The notes under the pieces: generated by a model | The model's database searches: none | The model's input: only the letters and a program-made list of their open reading frames with translations | Told to the model about the DNA's origin: nothing | Source of the DNA: Chondrosia reniformis | Lineage: Eukaryota; Porifera; Demospongiae; Chondrillida; Chondrillidae | NCBI GenBank assembly: GCA_947172415.1 | Contig: OX359193.1 | Span: 7,899,501 to 7,963,500 of the forward strand | Length of the DNA stretch: 64,000 nt | Reading direction: 5' to 3' | Program-made: the position numbers and the translations under genes | Part shown: in pieces, positions 10,621 to 20,952 of the stretch | Numbering within the stretch: position 1 is the stretch's first letter | How the letters are laid out: each line of letters starts with the position of its first letter

Positions 10621-12760
10621 TTAATTATGAAAGTGTCTAAATATCTTACAATTATAAGACAATTTAGTTGCTTTGCCTGAAACTGTTACCCATAACACCA
10701 AATCCAATTCCACACAGGTACTGAGTACTCTCGCTGCCATCTGATTTGTCAGTGAGTGGTCCAGTGTGAAGGGGATAGGCTTATAAAATGTAGACTTCCT
10801 GCCATGTTCCATGATCATGTTGTGTATGGGAGAGCCCTTTACTTTCTGACACAAATACCTGTCCTTATCTCTCAGTATCACGTTCATACACACATCCTGC
10901 AGTCTTTGGACACCAATGTACGTATATACAGATATGTGCAACGAATATTAATTACCCTAGCAAGACTATACATTCACATTATGAAGGGGACAGATGAGGC
11001 ACTGTCCTTTTCTGAACTACACAGAATCAACAAATCTTAACATTTTTGTCTACAACTATGTTGAGTTACCCCAATGCAGTATCCTAAAATCTCCTCTCCA
11101 CTTTCTATATCCTCGCTTAGTTCTTGGTATGTCACCAAATCGCATTGTGTTTTGAGGAAAATTTCCTCCAAAAATAATTACTTGAACAGAGTAACCATGG
11201 AAACAGGTAGCTGTGTGCCAATATCTGGGAGCCAATGGAAGTGATACCTGAAGGAGAGACAAACTTAGGAAGATGATTCAAGCAAATTTTAGCAATGAAT
11301 GTAACTCTCTGTTGTCCTTCAATTTTCTTAACATGTGCTTACTTTTTGCCATTTGGGTGTGTCATCACTATCAAGTGTCAATAGCCAGTACCCTATTGGT
11401 GTCCCTCTCCTTTCCCCACAGGAGAAATATTACTTGCTTGACTTCTTCTCCAAAGGCAATCTTTCCAACCATTGCCGGATCAACAAGGCACTGCTCAATC
11501 AATGAGTAGTACAAGATCTCAGTCTCTACTTCGGTGAGCTTGAACTGTTGGGCCACCCTGACAACATGGGGAAGATAAACTCTACCCTTTTCCTTCTCTG
11601 TAGCAGACAATTGGGTTTTGATAGCTTGCTCCATCCAGTTCTTCACCTGCACACATATACATAACCAGACTACCCTCATCCACTCCATACATATCATAAC
11701 AGAGCTAGTGCATACATACATATGCGTATACCCATAACATGCACATTAACCTGTATGTATACTGATTTATTTTGTATACCAATCTCCATTAGTGATCTTA
11801 GCTATGAATTTCGATTAAACAATACTCAATTCACTGAAAATAAAACTTTGAAAGGCAAACAGAACGCCTTAAACAATGGAAACAAAAATGAAGCAGAAAT
11901 AACACAATTTTAAAGTTAGTTTTCATCATTAATGCAACAAGCAACGGAACTGTGAGGTAACCATGGCAATTAAAGGTTCATAATTATTATTCTGAGACTT
12001 TCATTATTAAAGCAATCACACATTACCAATTTAACTAGAAGGGGGCGTTTCCCCATAACACACCCATGGCCAGGAGACAAATTTATGTCATATAATCTAA
12101 AGGAAGAACTTGAATAAATAATATCTTCCCTAGATTGTGTACAAATTTCAGAACTCAAAAGGAAAGTATCAATCTTAAGGTCGCTCTTGTCGATTTGTAC
12201 TTCCTTCGTAGACTTTCCAGGAAGAAGTAGCAACTCCCTTTTAATCTCAAATATGTTCAGACAAGTAGTATAAAATTGAATCCTGTAAGAGTGCGGAGTA
12301 CGTGCGTGTGGATGGAAAGCCAGGTCTCACTATACATCGGGGACTGTGCCGTTTCTGGACACCAATTGTAGTGACCTCAGAGGTGGTCGGAACTGAGCCC
12401 GACTAATCATTGTTTATCTGTAATGATTTTTTTGTGTGTTCAATTTATAAATTATAATAACAATTTAGAACCTGTGTATTATTTCATGTACATGTGTGTC
12501 CTAGTCCTCCATTTATACCAGCCTTGGGCTGAAGGGGTAACCTTAATAATAATAATAACAATAACAATATAAAAGGAAGACAGATCCTTACAAAATTCGA
12601 CATTAATGTTTTCGCTATCCTTGCCATAAGCGAGATGGGGTGATGTTTCCAAGAATTGAAGCTGCTTTTGATTCAAGAGTTTAGTGATGGACGGACATTC
12701 ATCCTGCAGTGTTAGCAGAAACGCTGCTGGCTCCGCGTTCGCTTCCTTCTCGTCAGCCAT
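10621..12760 (-). pseudogene. AAA ATPase-Kelch fusion pseudogene a
   Basis: Tandem-duplication junction. The right part copies ATPase exon 1 (start 12760) and the 5' half of exon 2. At about 11488-11491 exon 2 switches, in frame, into Kelch exon 3 (EQC then LVDPAMVG). The two parents share only GCA there. Kelch exons 4 (within 11056-11262) and 5 follow. Damage: a 292-bp insert in the ATPase exon 1 copy, loss of that exon's donor, an 11-bp deletion near 11391 in the Kelch part, and a missing G in a G-run near 10770 that shifts the last exon. No intact product is possible from this copy. Confidence 0.88.
12276..12567 (+). mobile_element. Short retroposon-like insert with 7-bp target duplication
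   Basis: A 292-bp insert splits the ATPase exon 1 copy. The uninterrupted exon at about 4775-4790 has a single TATAAAA, whereas here TATAAAA flanks both ends (12269-12275 and 12568-12574). The insert ends in an AATAATAATAACAATAACAA tail, typical of SINE/LINE-type retroposition on the + strand. No coding capacity. I could not assign a clear Pol III A/B box or a family name. Confidence 0.75.
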
Positions 12761-12931
12761 TTTTGTCGGTCACACGTCCTATACCCACTAGTATATTGAC
12801 CTATACACCCATGATTCATACCATTTCAATGTATATATATATGCTATAAGAATATAAGGTACATTTATGAATACTCGATTGTCTACATAAGCATTTCTGT
12901 AAATTGAGTTCAAACTTTAAACTTTAATTTT

Positions 12932-15900
12932 TCAGAGTTCATCATGCTTAGCCTTGAGTGTCTCTCTGGCCTTCTGAGCTATGTTTGATGGAACCCTAAA
13001 CCTTACAAGTGGGCAGTCCCCTTCAATATTTTGACAAAAGAGCTTTTCCAAAGAGGCTGATTTGACAATATCAAATCCAACATTTCCTCCAAATGTTGAA
13101 GGCTTCCAGTAATGAGAAGTGGAAATTGGTTCTGCAAAAATACCTTTCAGTGCAAAAGGGGTTACCAAGTCAGTCATGGTTTGGCCAAATATCTTGTTGG
13201 GCATGTGTTTCTCCATAATTATACCAACATAAAAGTCAAGGCCTTCTATGTCTTCATAAATCTCCTCCATATCTTTAGCCACTTCACTGTCACCTTTGTA
13301 TGAATATATACGTAGATAATGGAAAATATTGTACATCTTCACTATGCAGTTAACACACCTGTCAATTCTTCAAAAGATTTATAGGGCTCCATGTTAAAAA
13401 ATCTCCTGTAATTATTAAAAGACTGCATTCTCAGTTGGCGTTCATATTTAATTAGTTTGGTGCTGACTTCCATTGTGTGACTCCCATGGTTATGAGAGGT
13501 AACCTATGTGATGAGAGGTAACCTATGTGATGAGAGGTAACCTATGTGATGAGAGGTAACCTATGTGATGAGGGGTAACCTATGTGATGAGGGGTAACCT
13601 ATGTGATGAGAGGTAACCTATGTGATGAGAGGTAACCTATGTGATGAGGGGTGACCTATGTGACGAGAGGTAACCTATGTGACGAGAGGTAACCTATGTG
13701 ATGAGAGGTAACCTATGTGATGAGCGGTAACCTATGTGATGAGAGGTAACCTATGTGATGAGGGGTAACCTATGTGATGAGCGGTAACCTATGTGATGAG
13801 AGGTAACCTATGTGATGAGGGGTAACCTATGTGATGAGAGGTAACCTATGTGATGAGAGGTAACCTATGTGATGAGAGGTAACCTATGTGATGAGAGGTA
13901 ACCTATGTGATGAGAGATAACCTATGTGATGAGTGTATGTGGGTATTATACAGGTAGGCATATATACGTACAACCATCTTCATTATATTTCCAGTGCATA
14001 CTACATATATGCTTACCGTCCCAGCTAGATTCTTCGACATAGAGTCAACAAACTCACTCATGCCATGTTTCAGCAATGGTTCCACATTAAACATGAAGTC
14101 CTCCATTGTGTAAATTGTTCCAGCAATGTCAAACCTGTCAGGGGCTAGCGGGTGCCAGTGATAGAGGTGATCAAAAGCTAGATGAATGCGATTACTGGTA
14201 GGAATATTCTCCCCAAACATTATTTCTGGCTTGTAGACAAATTGTAGTTTGTAATTGGCAAGGTGATTAATATAATCCTCCACAGTCACCTTCATCATTT
14301 CTCCTGGTACATATATTGGTAAAAATACATTACTAAGCTTCCATAAGCACAATATCAAAACACACATATATGGATGAACTAAGGGGCATCTTAAATATGG
14401 AACAAGAGAGGTATTTTTGAATGTACGTATGTATATAATAGTGAAATATGTACATATCGCATACAGTATATACCTAATTATGTAAACACTAATTCTATTA
14501 TTAAATGTATTACTAGAAAGATATACTACATAATGATGTACATACATTGGAATATCATTTTAATAAATGTTGTCATTATATAACTAGTAGTTACATGAAC
14601 ACCCTCAGAGGTTACAATCTTATCGCCTTTGTCATTCAATATAATTAATTAAATTCTCAATAAATGATTTTTCGGTTCCTCTTGAAGCTTTATTATACAC
14701 CTAATACTTCATGCATGCACTATACTACTATTTAGTGTAGTCATACCAACCTGTAATTATTAACTTTGCTGTGTGATACAGTCTTTCATCGTCCCAAGAA
14801 GGGTGTTCCTTCCTCAAAACGGAACATACTCTATTGTGTTCTCTCAGGAAGATGGTGCTATACATCAACAGTCCAGGCAGCAATGCAAAGAAGGGATGAC
14901 CAAGAGCAAATCTCCTATCTTCTGGGACATTATCTGGATAATTCATAGTCACATTAGCGTCCTTCTGAAATGGAGGCCATTCCTCTCCATTAATTATCTG
15001 AAATAATGAAGGACTCGTGATCAGTGTCAATAAAATAATAAAGTTAGTTTTAGGGGAGTTAATTGCACTAAAGCCTAGACTATATATGATGATAAAATGA
15101 ATAATTTAATAGGATCCCCCATGCAGCCATGTATGATAACATTTTGATCATTTGGTGGGTTAACATACTATATACCTTCTAGTGATAATTCACTTCTTTA
15201 TTTTGGTATATGTTCAAAAGGTTAATTGTTAACATAATATATAGTCTATAAGGTTATATATACCCCGTTGCCGGGGCAACCGCCGGGATATAACAGTATT
15301 TAAGAAGCTATATACTGCCCTCGGATTCTTAAATTCTGTTTAAGAAGCTATATACTGCCCTCGGATTCTTAAAGTCCCGCCAAAATAACGATAAGAAGCT
15401 TTGGAGTATATATCACTTATACCACGGCACTGAGGTGTATATGGGTTTATATACGTACTCGCCCTCGGGCGCTACGCGCCCTCGTGTCTCGTACGTATAA
15501 AACCCATATACACCTCAGCGCCGTGGTATAACTAATACGTATTAGTCTTAACCTGTGATTTCAGCTTTCCATTAGTGAAGGAACGTAGCAGGTTCTCCCT
15601 CTCCACACTATCGCCATAGACATTGGAGACATCAAAGGCATGTCGTCCCCAGGTCATTCCAGGTCCCTTTTTAAAATCAGTCTTAAAAAACTGGTGAGTG
15701 AAATGTTGTGCCCAAAATACAAGCATGAGACTGGTGTTAAGTGAATCTGGAATGAAATCCTTTCTTTTGAAAAGCTTTTCAGCAACTTCCTCAGGATCTG
15801 GTGGGTTCTTTTTACCTATTATGTGTATGAGTACATGTCAGTTGGGAGAGCATGCAGCTATATACGTATAGCTAAGCTACATGTAAAGACATGCTATCCT

Positions 15901-17891
15901 GATTAAAAATCATGAACAACTGCTATGGAAATTGAATATTTTAATTTAGAATGTTTTAATGAGTGTATAAGATCACATCCTTTTGCTGATGAAGACCTTT
16001 GTGGTCGAAACGTTCAATAACTTGTATAAAAATTACTGTTGTTGATATATGAAAACCACTAATCTTATAATGAACCCAACAAGCCATACCATTTCATTAA
16101 AGAGTGTATATATATCCATATACAGAGTAGATACAGTGTAGCAATTGAACTAACCAGCTATTCCAAATGGCGTGGGACAGTCCTTTGGTACTGGAGGCAG
16201 GCACATTGCGAAATAGGATCTGTTCAGTTGTGCCTCCCTTGTAGTATATTCATGACCGGAATTGTATAGAGGTGGTTCAGCAATGATTGATATTCCTCCT
16301 ACATATGCATATAAGTATATGTACAGATATATATATGCTTACTCTGTAAAAAGCCTATAGGGAACTAAACCTGGAGAGAGCTTTGGATGAAAATACCTAT
16401 AAGAAAACTCCATGGCTCCCTCTCCTATACTATTACCCGCCTGCAGGATATGAGCAAACTGAAAGTTTAAATATACATTCAGCTATCCATATCTGTTATA
16501 TCACCCTCTTATGCACCTTACCCTATATCCATCCACCCATGGCTAGATACATATATGTAGTCTAGTCGCATGTGCAGGCACAAATTTCTGAAATGGTCCA
16601 TCAGTTCCGTGAACCGGACTGGCAGCCCAAACACTCCAAATTAGTCTCAGACTCAATACTGATAAAATGAATGGCGAGCCACATAGCATATTCTGATGTT
16701 TTGTAGCAATAATTTTCTACTTTAATTCTACATATAACCCAGTACTTTTATATAGTCAGTCTGTATAGCTCAGTACTTTCATATAGTCTGTACTTTTATA
16801 TAGTACTTTTATATAATCAGTCTGTATAGCTCAGTACTTTCATATAGTCTGTACTTTTATATAGTGTTTTAAGTAAAAAGTCTCTGAGAAATTCCACCCT
16901 GTTAACAATACTCCAAATCCAGTCAAAATGTTGAAACAAATAGTTAATAGTTTCCCTGCTTGGTCTGAACAAATTACTCAACCAAGTTGACAAATAGGCT
17001 ACAACAGGAAGAAGATAGAAAAACAAGTGAAATGTGAATGAGAATGAATAAAAATACACACCAAATGTGCTGTAGCTATGGTATATGTATATGTATTACT
17101 GTCCTCTGTTTTCATTAACCTGCCTATCGATGAAGACTGCATCACTCTTACCATGCTCACAGTCAGTCCCATAGTAGCCTGTCTCTGTACAATCGCAGGT
17201 ATAACCATTTCCTTCAGACATGCATACTCCTTTGTTCTGGCAAGGAAATGAACAACAAGGATTGCCTATATAGGGCAGAAAGTGAAGCAATACAGCTCTA
17301 TACCTATTATAACGATGTCATAGCAGCTCATATATATAGGGCAGAAAGTGAAGCAATACAGCACTATACATATTATAACAATGTCATAGCAGCTCATATA
17401 TATAGGGCAGAAAGTGAAGCAATATGAAGCAATACAGCTCTATACCTATTATAACAATGTCATAGCAGCTCATATATATAGGGCAGAAAGTGAAGCAATA
17501 CAGCACTATACATATTATAACAATGTCATAGCTAGCAGCTCAACCAAGTCTAAGAGTATATAACCACACAATATTCTACACGTATACAAATAAGATATAA
17601 ATCTACAATATTGTCATAATTCTAGATTGGCGTTACTGACAATCAAACTCGATCCGAGTCAATATATATTTTTTAGTGCTACATTGGACTTTTGTAATGT
17701 CCTAGCACCTGTTGGTGTGGTGCACTCTAATCATGATATTGATATTGATATACGCGAAGCAGTTGGTCACAACCTATAATATTATACTCGATATACTACG
17801 TGATTGGCTTACTTGAACATGCTAAATGGTAGCACACGATGAACAACAAACAAAACAGTTCTACTATAATTCGGCTCGACCCTCTGTCCAT
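12932..17891 (-). CDS. PTGS: Prostaglandin G/H synthase (cyclooxygenase), tandem copy 2
   Basis: Nine exons in the same phases as copy 1: 17813-17891, 17152-17265, 16855-16998, 16155-16298, 15553-15815, 14751-14997, 14017-14303, 13359-13503 and 12932-13293; 594 aa with no disablement seen. Distal Gln/His, catalytic Tyr, heme His, membrane-binding Arg and C-terminal HDEL are all kept. Unlike copy 1 it has Tyr at the family Tyr355 gate position (residue 348, HLANYKLQF). Ala replaces Ser530 here too. It is closer to copy 3 than to copy 1: both share a hairpin-rich insert in intron 5 and a 170-bp insert in intron 4. This points to a later duplication of copies 2 and 3. Confidence 0.95.
13495..13935. 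repeat. 19-bp splice-acceptor minisatellite, COX copy 2
   Basis: About 23 units of the same 19-bp repeat as in copy 1, here mostly with GATGAG rather than GACGAG. The array fills almost the whole of intron 7. Confidence 0.93.
15255..15538. mobile_element. Hairpin-rich fold-back insertion in COX copy 2 intron 5
   Basis: Absent from COX copy 1 and present in copies 2 and 3. It contains a GTTGCCGGGGCAAC palindrome (about 15265-15278), two direct copies of a hairpin with TTTAAGAA/TTCTTAAA stems (about 15300-15372), and a long inverted repeat. The arms of that inverted repeat, about 40 bp each, run from TATACCACGGC (15418) to GCCGTGGTATA (15530) around a GC-rich loop. No coding frame. It is best read as a fold-back or MITE-like element. 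The insert ends about 15 bp from the exon 5 donor, yet the exon is intact. Confidence 0.72.
15929..16102 (+). mobile_element. 170-bp insert with a hammerhead-ribozyme-like core, COX copy 2 intron 4
   Basis: Absent from COX copy 1. At 15985-16010 it has CTGATGA, a GACC/GGTC stem with a TTTGT loop, then GAAA. These are the conserved core and stem II of hammerhead ribozymes, with one extra unpaired A before the stem. Stems I and III are weak, so self-cleavage is unproven. Similar cores occur in Penelope-type and other short retroelements (established knowledge). It lies on the strand opposite to COX. Confidence 0.5.
17275..17525. repeat. About 65-bp tandem repeat in COX copy 2 intron 1
   Basis: Roughly four copies of a unit beginning GGGCAGAAAGTGAAGCAATA and ending GTCATAGCAGCTCA. 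COX copy 1 has two copies of the unit (9470-9580) and copy 3 one. The array begins directly upstream of the exon 2 acceptor. Confidence 0.85.
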
Positions 17892-18600
17892 GGCCGCCGC
17901 AAACCCAATTGATCAAAGGGAAGGATTAATGAGGTCATCGTCGTCGATTCGAGTACACTAGTACGACACCGATCGCGACAGGCATATCGGTTAACATGAC
18001 ACGTATGTAAGGATTCATCTTACTAGAAGACAACTTGGAACTACCAGCAAGAGGACAAGCCAGAAAATCTGCCTCATGTAGGTCCAATTTCATTTTCTAG
18101 ATAGCATGCCAAGATCAAGACTCACTGATATTAAGACCATGTGATCTTGCAGTATATATATACATGTATAGCATATTTTGATTTATTTATCATGTATTGC
18201 AAAGGAATGATAAATGATGTAGGTCCCCCTGTTTATACCAGCCATGGCCGATGGGGCTGTACCTCTTGTAAACCAATAATAATAACAGTGACAGTGTGCC
18301 AAACCAGTTCAACATCCCCAGAACCAGAAATTTACATCAAAGCCACCACTGACTCTTAATAACGACTTGCATTCATTGAGTATAATGATTGTAATACAAA
18401 CGTAGAATCTAATGTTTTTGGTGGAAATATAACATACAATTTATATAGAATTGTCATGCACAGCATATATACAATCACACTTATCAAAGGGCATTTCCTA
18501 TTTCTTTTAATATAGGAAATAATAATAAAACAATGAATCAGCAATATCAGCTTTAAGTTCACAAGGTTATCACAGAAGTGTAAGGTAATTATGTGTTTAA
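17892..18600. other. COX copy 2 upstream region
   Basis: Near-identical to 9931-10620, including the TATACCAGCC...AATAATAATAAC tail at about 18232-18295. No gene seen. Confidence 0.6.
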
Positions 18601-18639
18601 TTATGAAAGTGTCTAAATATCTTACAATTATAAGACAAT

Positions 18640-20780
18640 TTAGTTGCTCTGCCTGAAACTGTTACCCATAACGCCAAATCCAATTCCACACAGGTACTGA
18701 GTACTCTCGCTACCATCTGATTGGTCAGTGAGTGGTCCAGTGTGAAGGGGGATAGGTTTATAAAATGTAGACTTCCTGCCATGTTCCATGATCATGTTGT
18801 GTATGGGAGAGCCCTTTACTTTCTGACACAAATACCTGTCCTTATCTCTTAGTATCACGTTCATACACATATCCTGCAGTCTTTGGACACCTATGTACGT
18901 ATATATATACAGATATGTGCAACGAATATTAATTACCCTAGCAAGACTATACATTCACATTATGAAGGGGGCAGATGAGGCACTGTCCTTTTCTGAACTA
19001 CACAGAATCAACAAATCTTAACATTTTTGTCTACAACTATGTTGAGTTACCCCAATGCAGTATCCTAAAATCTCCTCTCCACTTTCTATATCCTCGCTTA
19101 GTTCTTGGTATGTCACCAAATCGCATTGTGTTTTGAGGAAAATTTCCTCCAAAAATAATTACTTGAACAGAGTAACCATGGAAACAGGTAGCTGTGTGCC
19201 AATATCTGGGAGCCAATGGAAGTGATACCTGAAGGAGAGACAAACTTAGGAAGATGATTCAAGCAAATTTTAGCAATGAATGTAACTCTCTGTTGTCCTT
19301 CAATTTTCTTAACATGTGCTTACTTTTTGCCATTTGGGTGTGTCATCACTATCAAGTGTCAATAGCCAGCTATCATCCAGTACCCTATTGGTGTCCCTCT
19401 CCTTTCCCCACAGGAGAAATATTACTTGCTTGACTTCTTCTCCAAAGGCAATCTTTCCAACCATTGCCGGATCAACAAGGCACTGCTCAATCAATGAGTA
19501 GTACAAGATCTCAGTCTCTACTTCGGTGAGCTTGAACTGTTGGGCCACCCTGACAACACGGGGAAGATAAACTCTACCCTTTTCCTTCTCTGTAGCAGAC
19601 AATCGGGTTTTGATAGCTTGCTCCATCCAGTTCTTCACCTGCACACATATACATAACCAGACTACCCTCACCCACTCCATACGTATCATAACAGAGCTAG
19701 TGCATACATACATATGCGTATACCCATAACACATTAACCTGTATGTACTGACTTATTTTGTATACCAATCTCCATTAGTGATCTTAGCTATGAATTTCGA
19801 TTAAACAAAACTTTGGAAGGCAAACAGAACGCCTTAAACAATGGAAACAAAAATGAAGCAGAAATAACACAATTTTAAAGTTAGTTTTCATCATTAATGC
19901 AACAAGCAACGGAACTGTGAGGTAACCATGAGGTAACCATGGCAAATAAAGGTTCATAATTATTATTCTGAGACTTTCATTATTAAAGCAATCACACATT
20001 ACCAATTTAACTAGAAGGGGGCGTTTCCCCATAACACACCCATGGCCAGCAGACAAATTTATGTCATATAATCTAAAGGAAGAACTTGAATAAATAATAT
20101 CTTCCCTAGATTGTGTACAAATTTCAGAGCTCAAAAGGAAAGTATCAAGGAAGCAATCTTAAGGTCGCTTTTGTCGATTTGTACTTCCTTCGTAGACTTT
20201 CCAGGAAGAAGTAGCGACTCCCTTTTAATCTCAAATATGTTCAGACAAGTAGTATAAAATTGAATCCTGTAAGAGTGCGGAGTACGTGCGTGTGGATGGA
20301 AAGCCAGGTCTCACTATACATCGGGGACTGTGCCGTTTCTGGACACCAATTGTAGTGACCTCAGAAGTGGTCGGAACTGAGCCCGACTAACCATTGTTTA
20401 TCTGTAATGATTTTTTTGTGTGTTCAATTTATAAATTATAATAACAATTTAGAACCTGTGTATTATTTCATGTACACGTACATGGTTTTTTGTCTTTGTT
20501 TTATGTATTTCATGTCAGGTCCTCCATTTATACCAGCCTTGGGCTGAAGGGGTAACCTTAATAATAATAATAACAATAACAATATAAAAGGAAGACAGAT
20601 CCTTACAAAATTCGACATTAATGTTTTCGCTATCCTTGCCATAAGCGAGATGGGGTGATGTTTCCAAGAATTGAAGCTGCTTTTGATTCAAGAGTTTAGT
20701 GATGGACGGACATTCATCCTGCAGTGTTAGCAGAAACGCTGCTGGCTCCGCGTTTAATTCGCTTCCTTCTCGTCAGCCAT
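18640..20780 (-). pseudogene. AAA ATPase-Kelch fusion pseudogene b
   Basis: Second copy of the ATPase-Kelch junction. The fusion exon (19324-19638, 105 codons) is open throughout, keeps both splice sites, and joins ATPase residues ending LIEQC to Kelch LVDPAMVGK. Kelch exons 4 and 5 behind it are also open, unlike copy a. The 5' end is damaged: the ATPase exon 1 copy (start 20780) has a 5-bp insertion near 20755, the retroposon-like insert at 20260-20582, and a deletion removing its donor. A transcript from another start could still carry the fusion exon. I call it a pseudogene with an intact fused 3' half. Confidence 0.82.
20260..20582 (+). mobile_element. Retroposon-like insert, second copy
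   Basis: Same insertion, at the same site and with the same TATAAAA duplication, as 12276-12567, so it predates the duplication that made pseudogenes a and b. It is about 30 bp longer than the first copy, which has lost an internal stretch before the CTCCATTTATACC block. Confidence 0.75.
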
Positions 20781-20952
20781 TTTTGTCGGTCACACGTCCT
20801 ATACCCACTAGTATATTGACCTATACACCCATGATTCATATATACCATTTCAATGTATATATGCTATAAGAATATAAGGTACATTTATGAATACTCAATA
20901 TATGTTAATAAGCATTTCTGTAAATTGAGTTCCAACTTTAAACTTTAATTTT

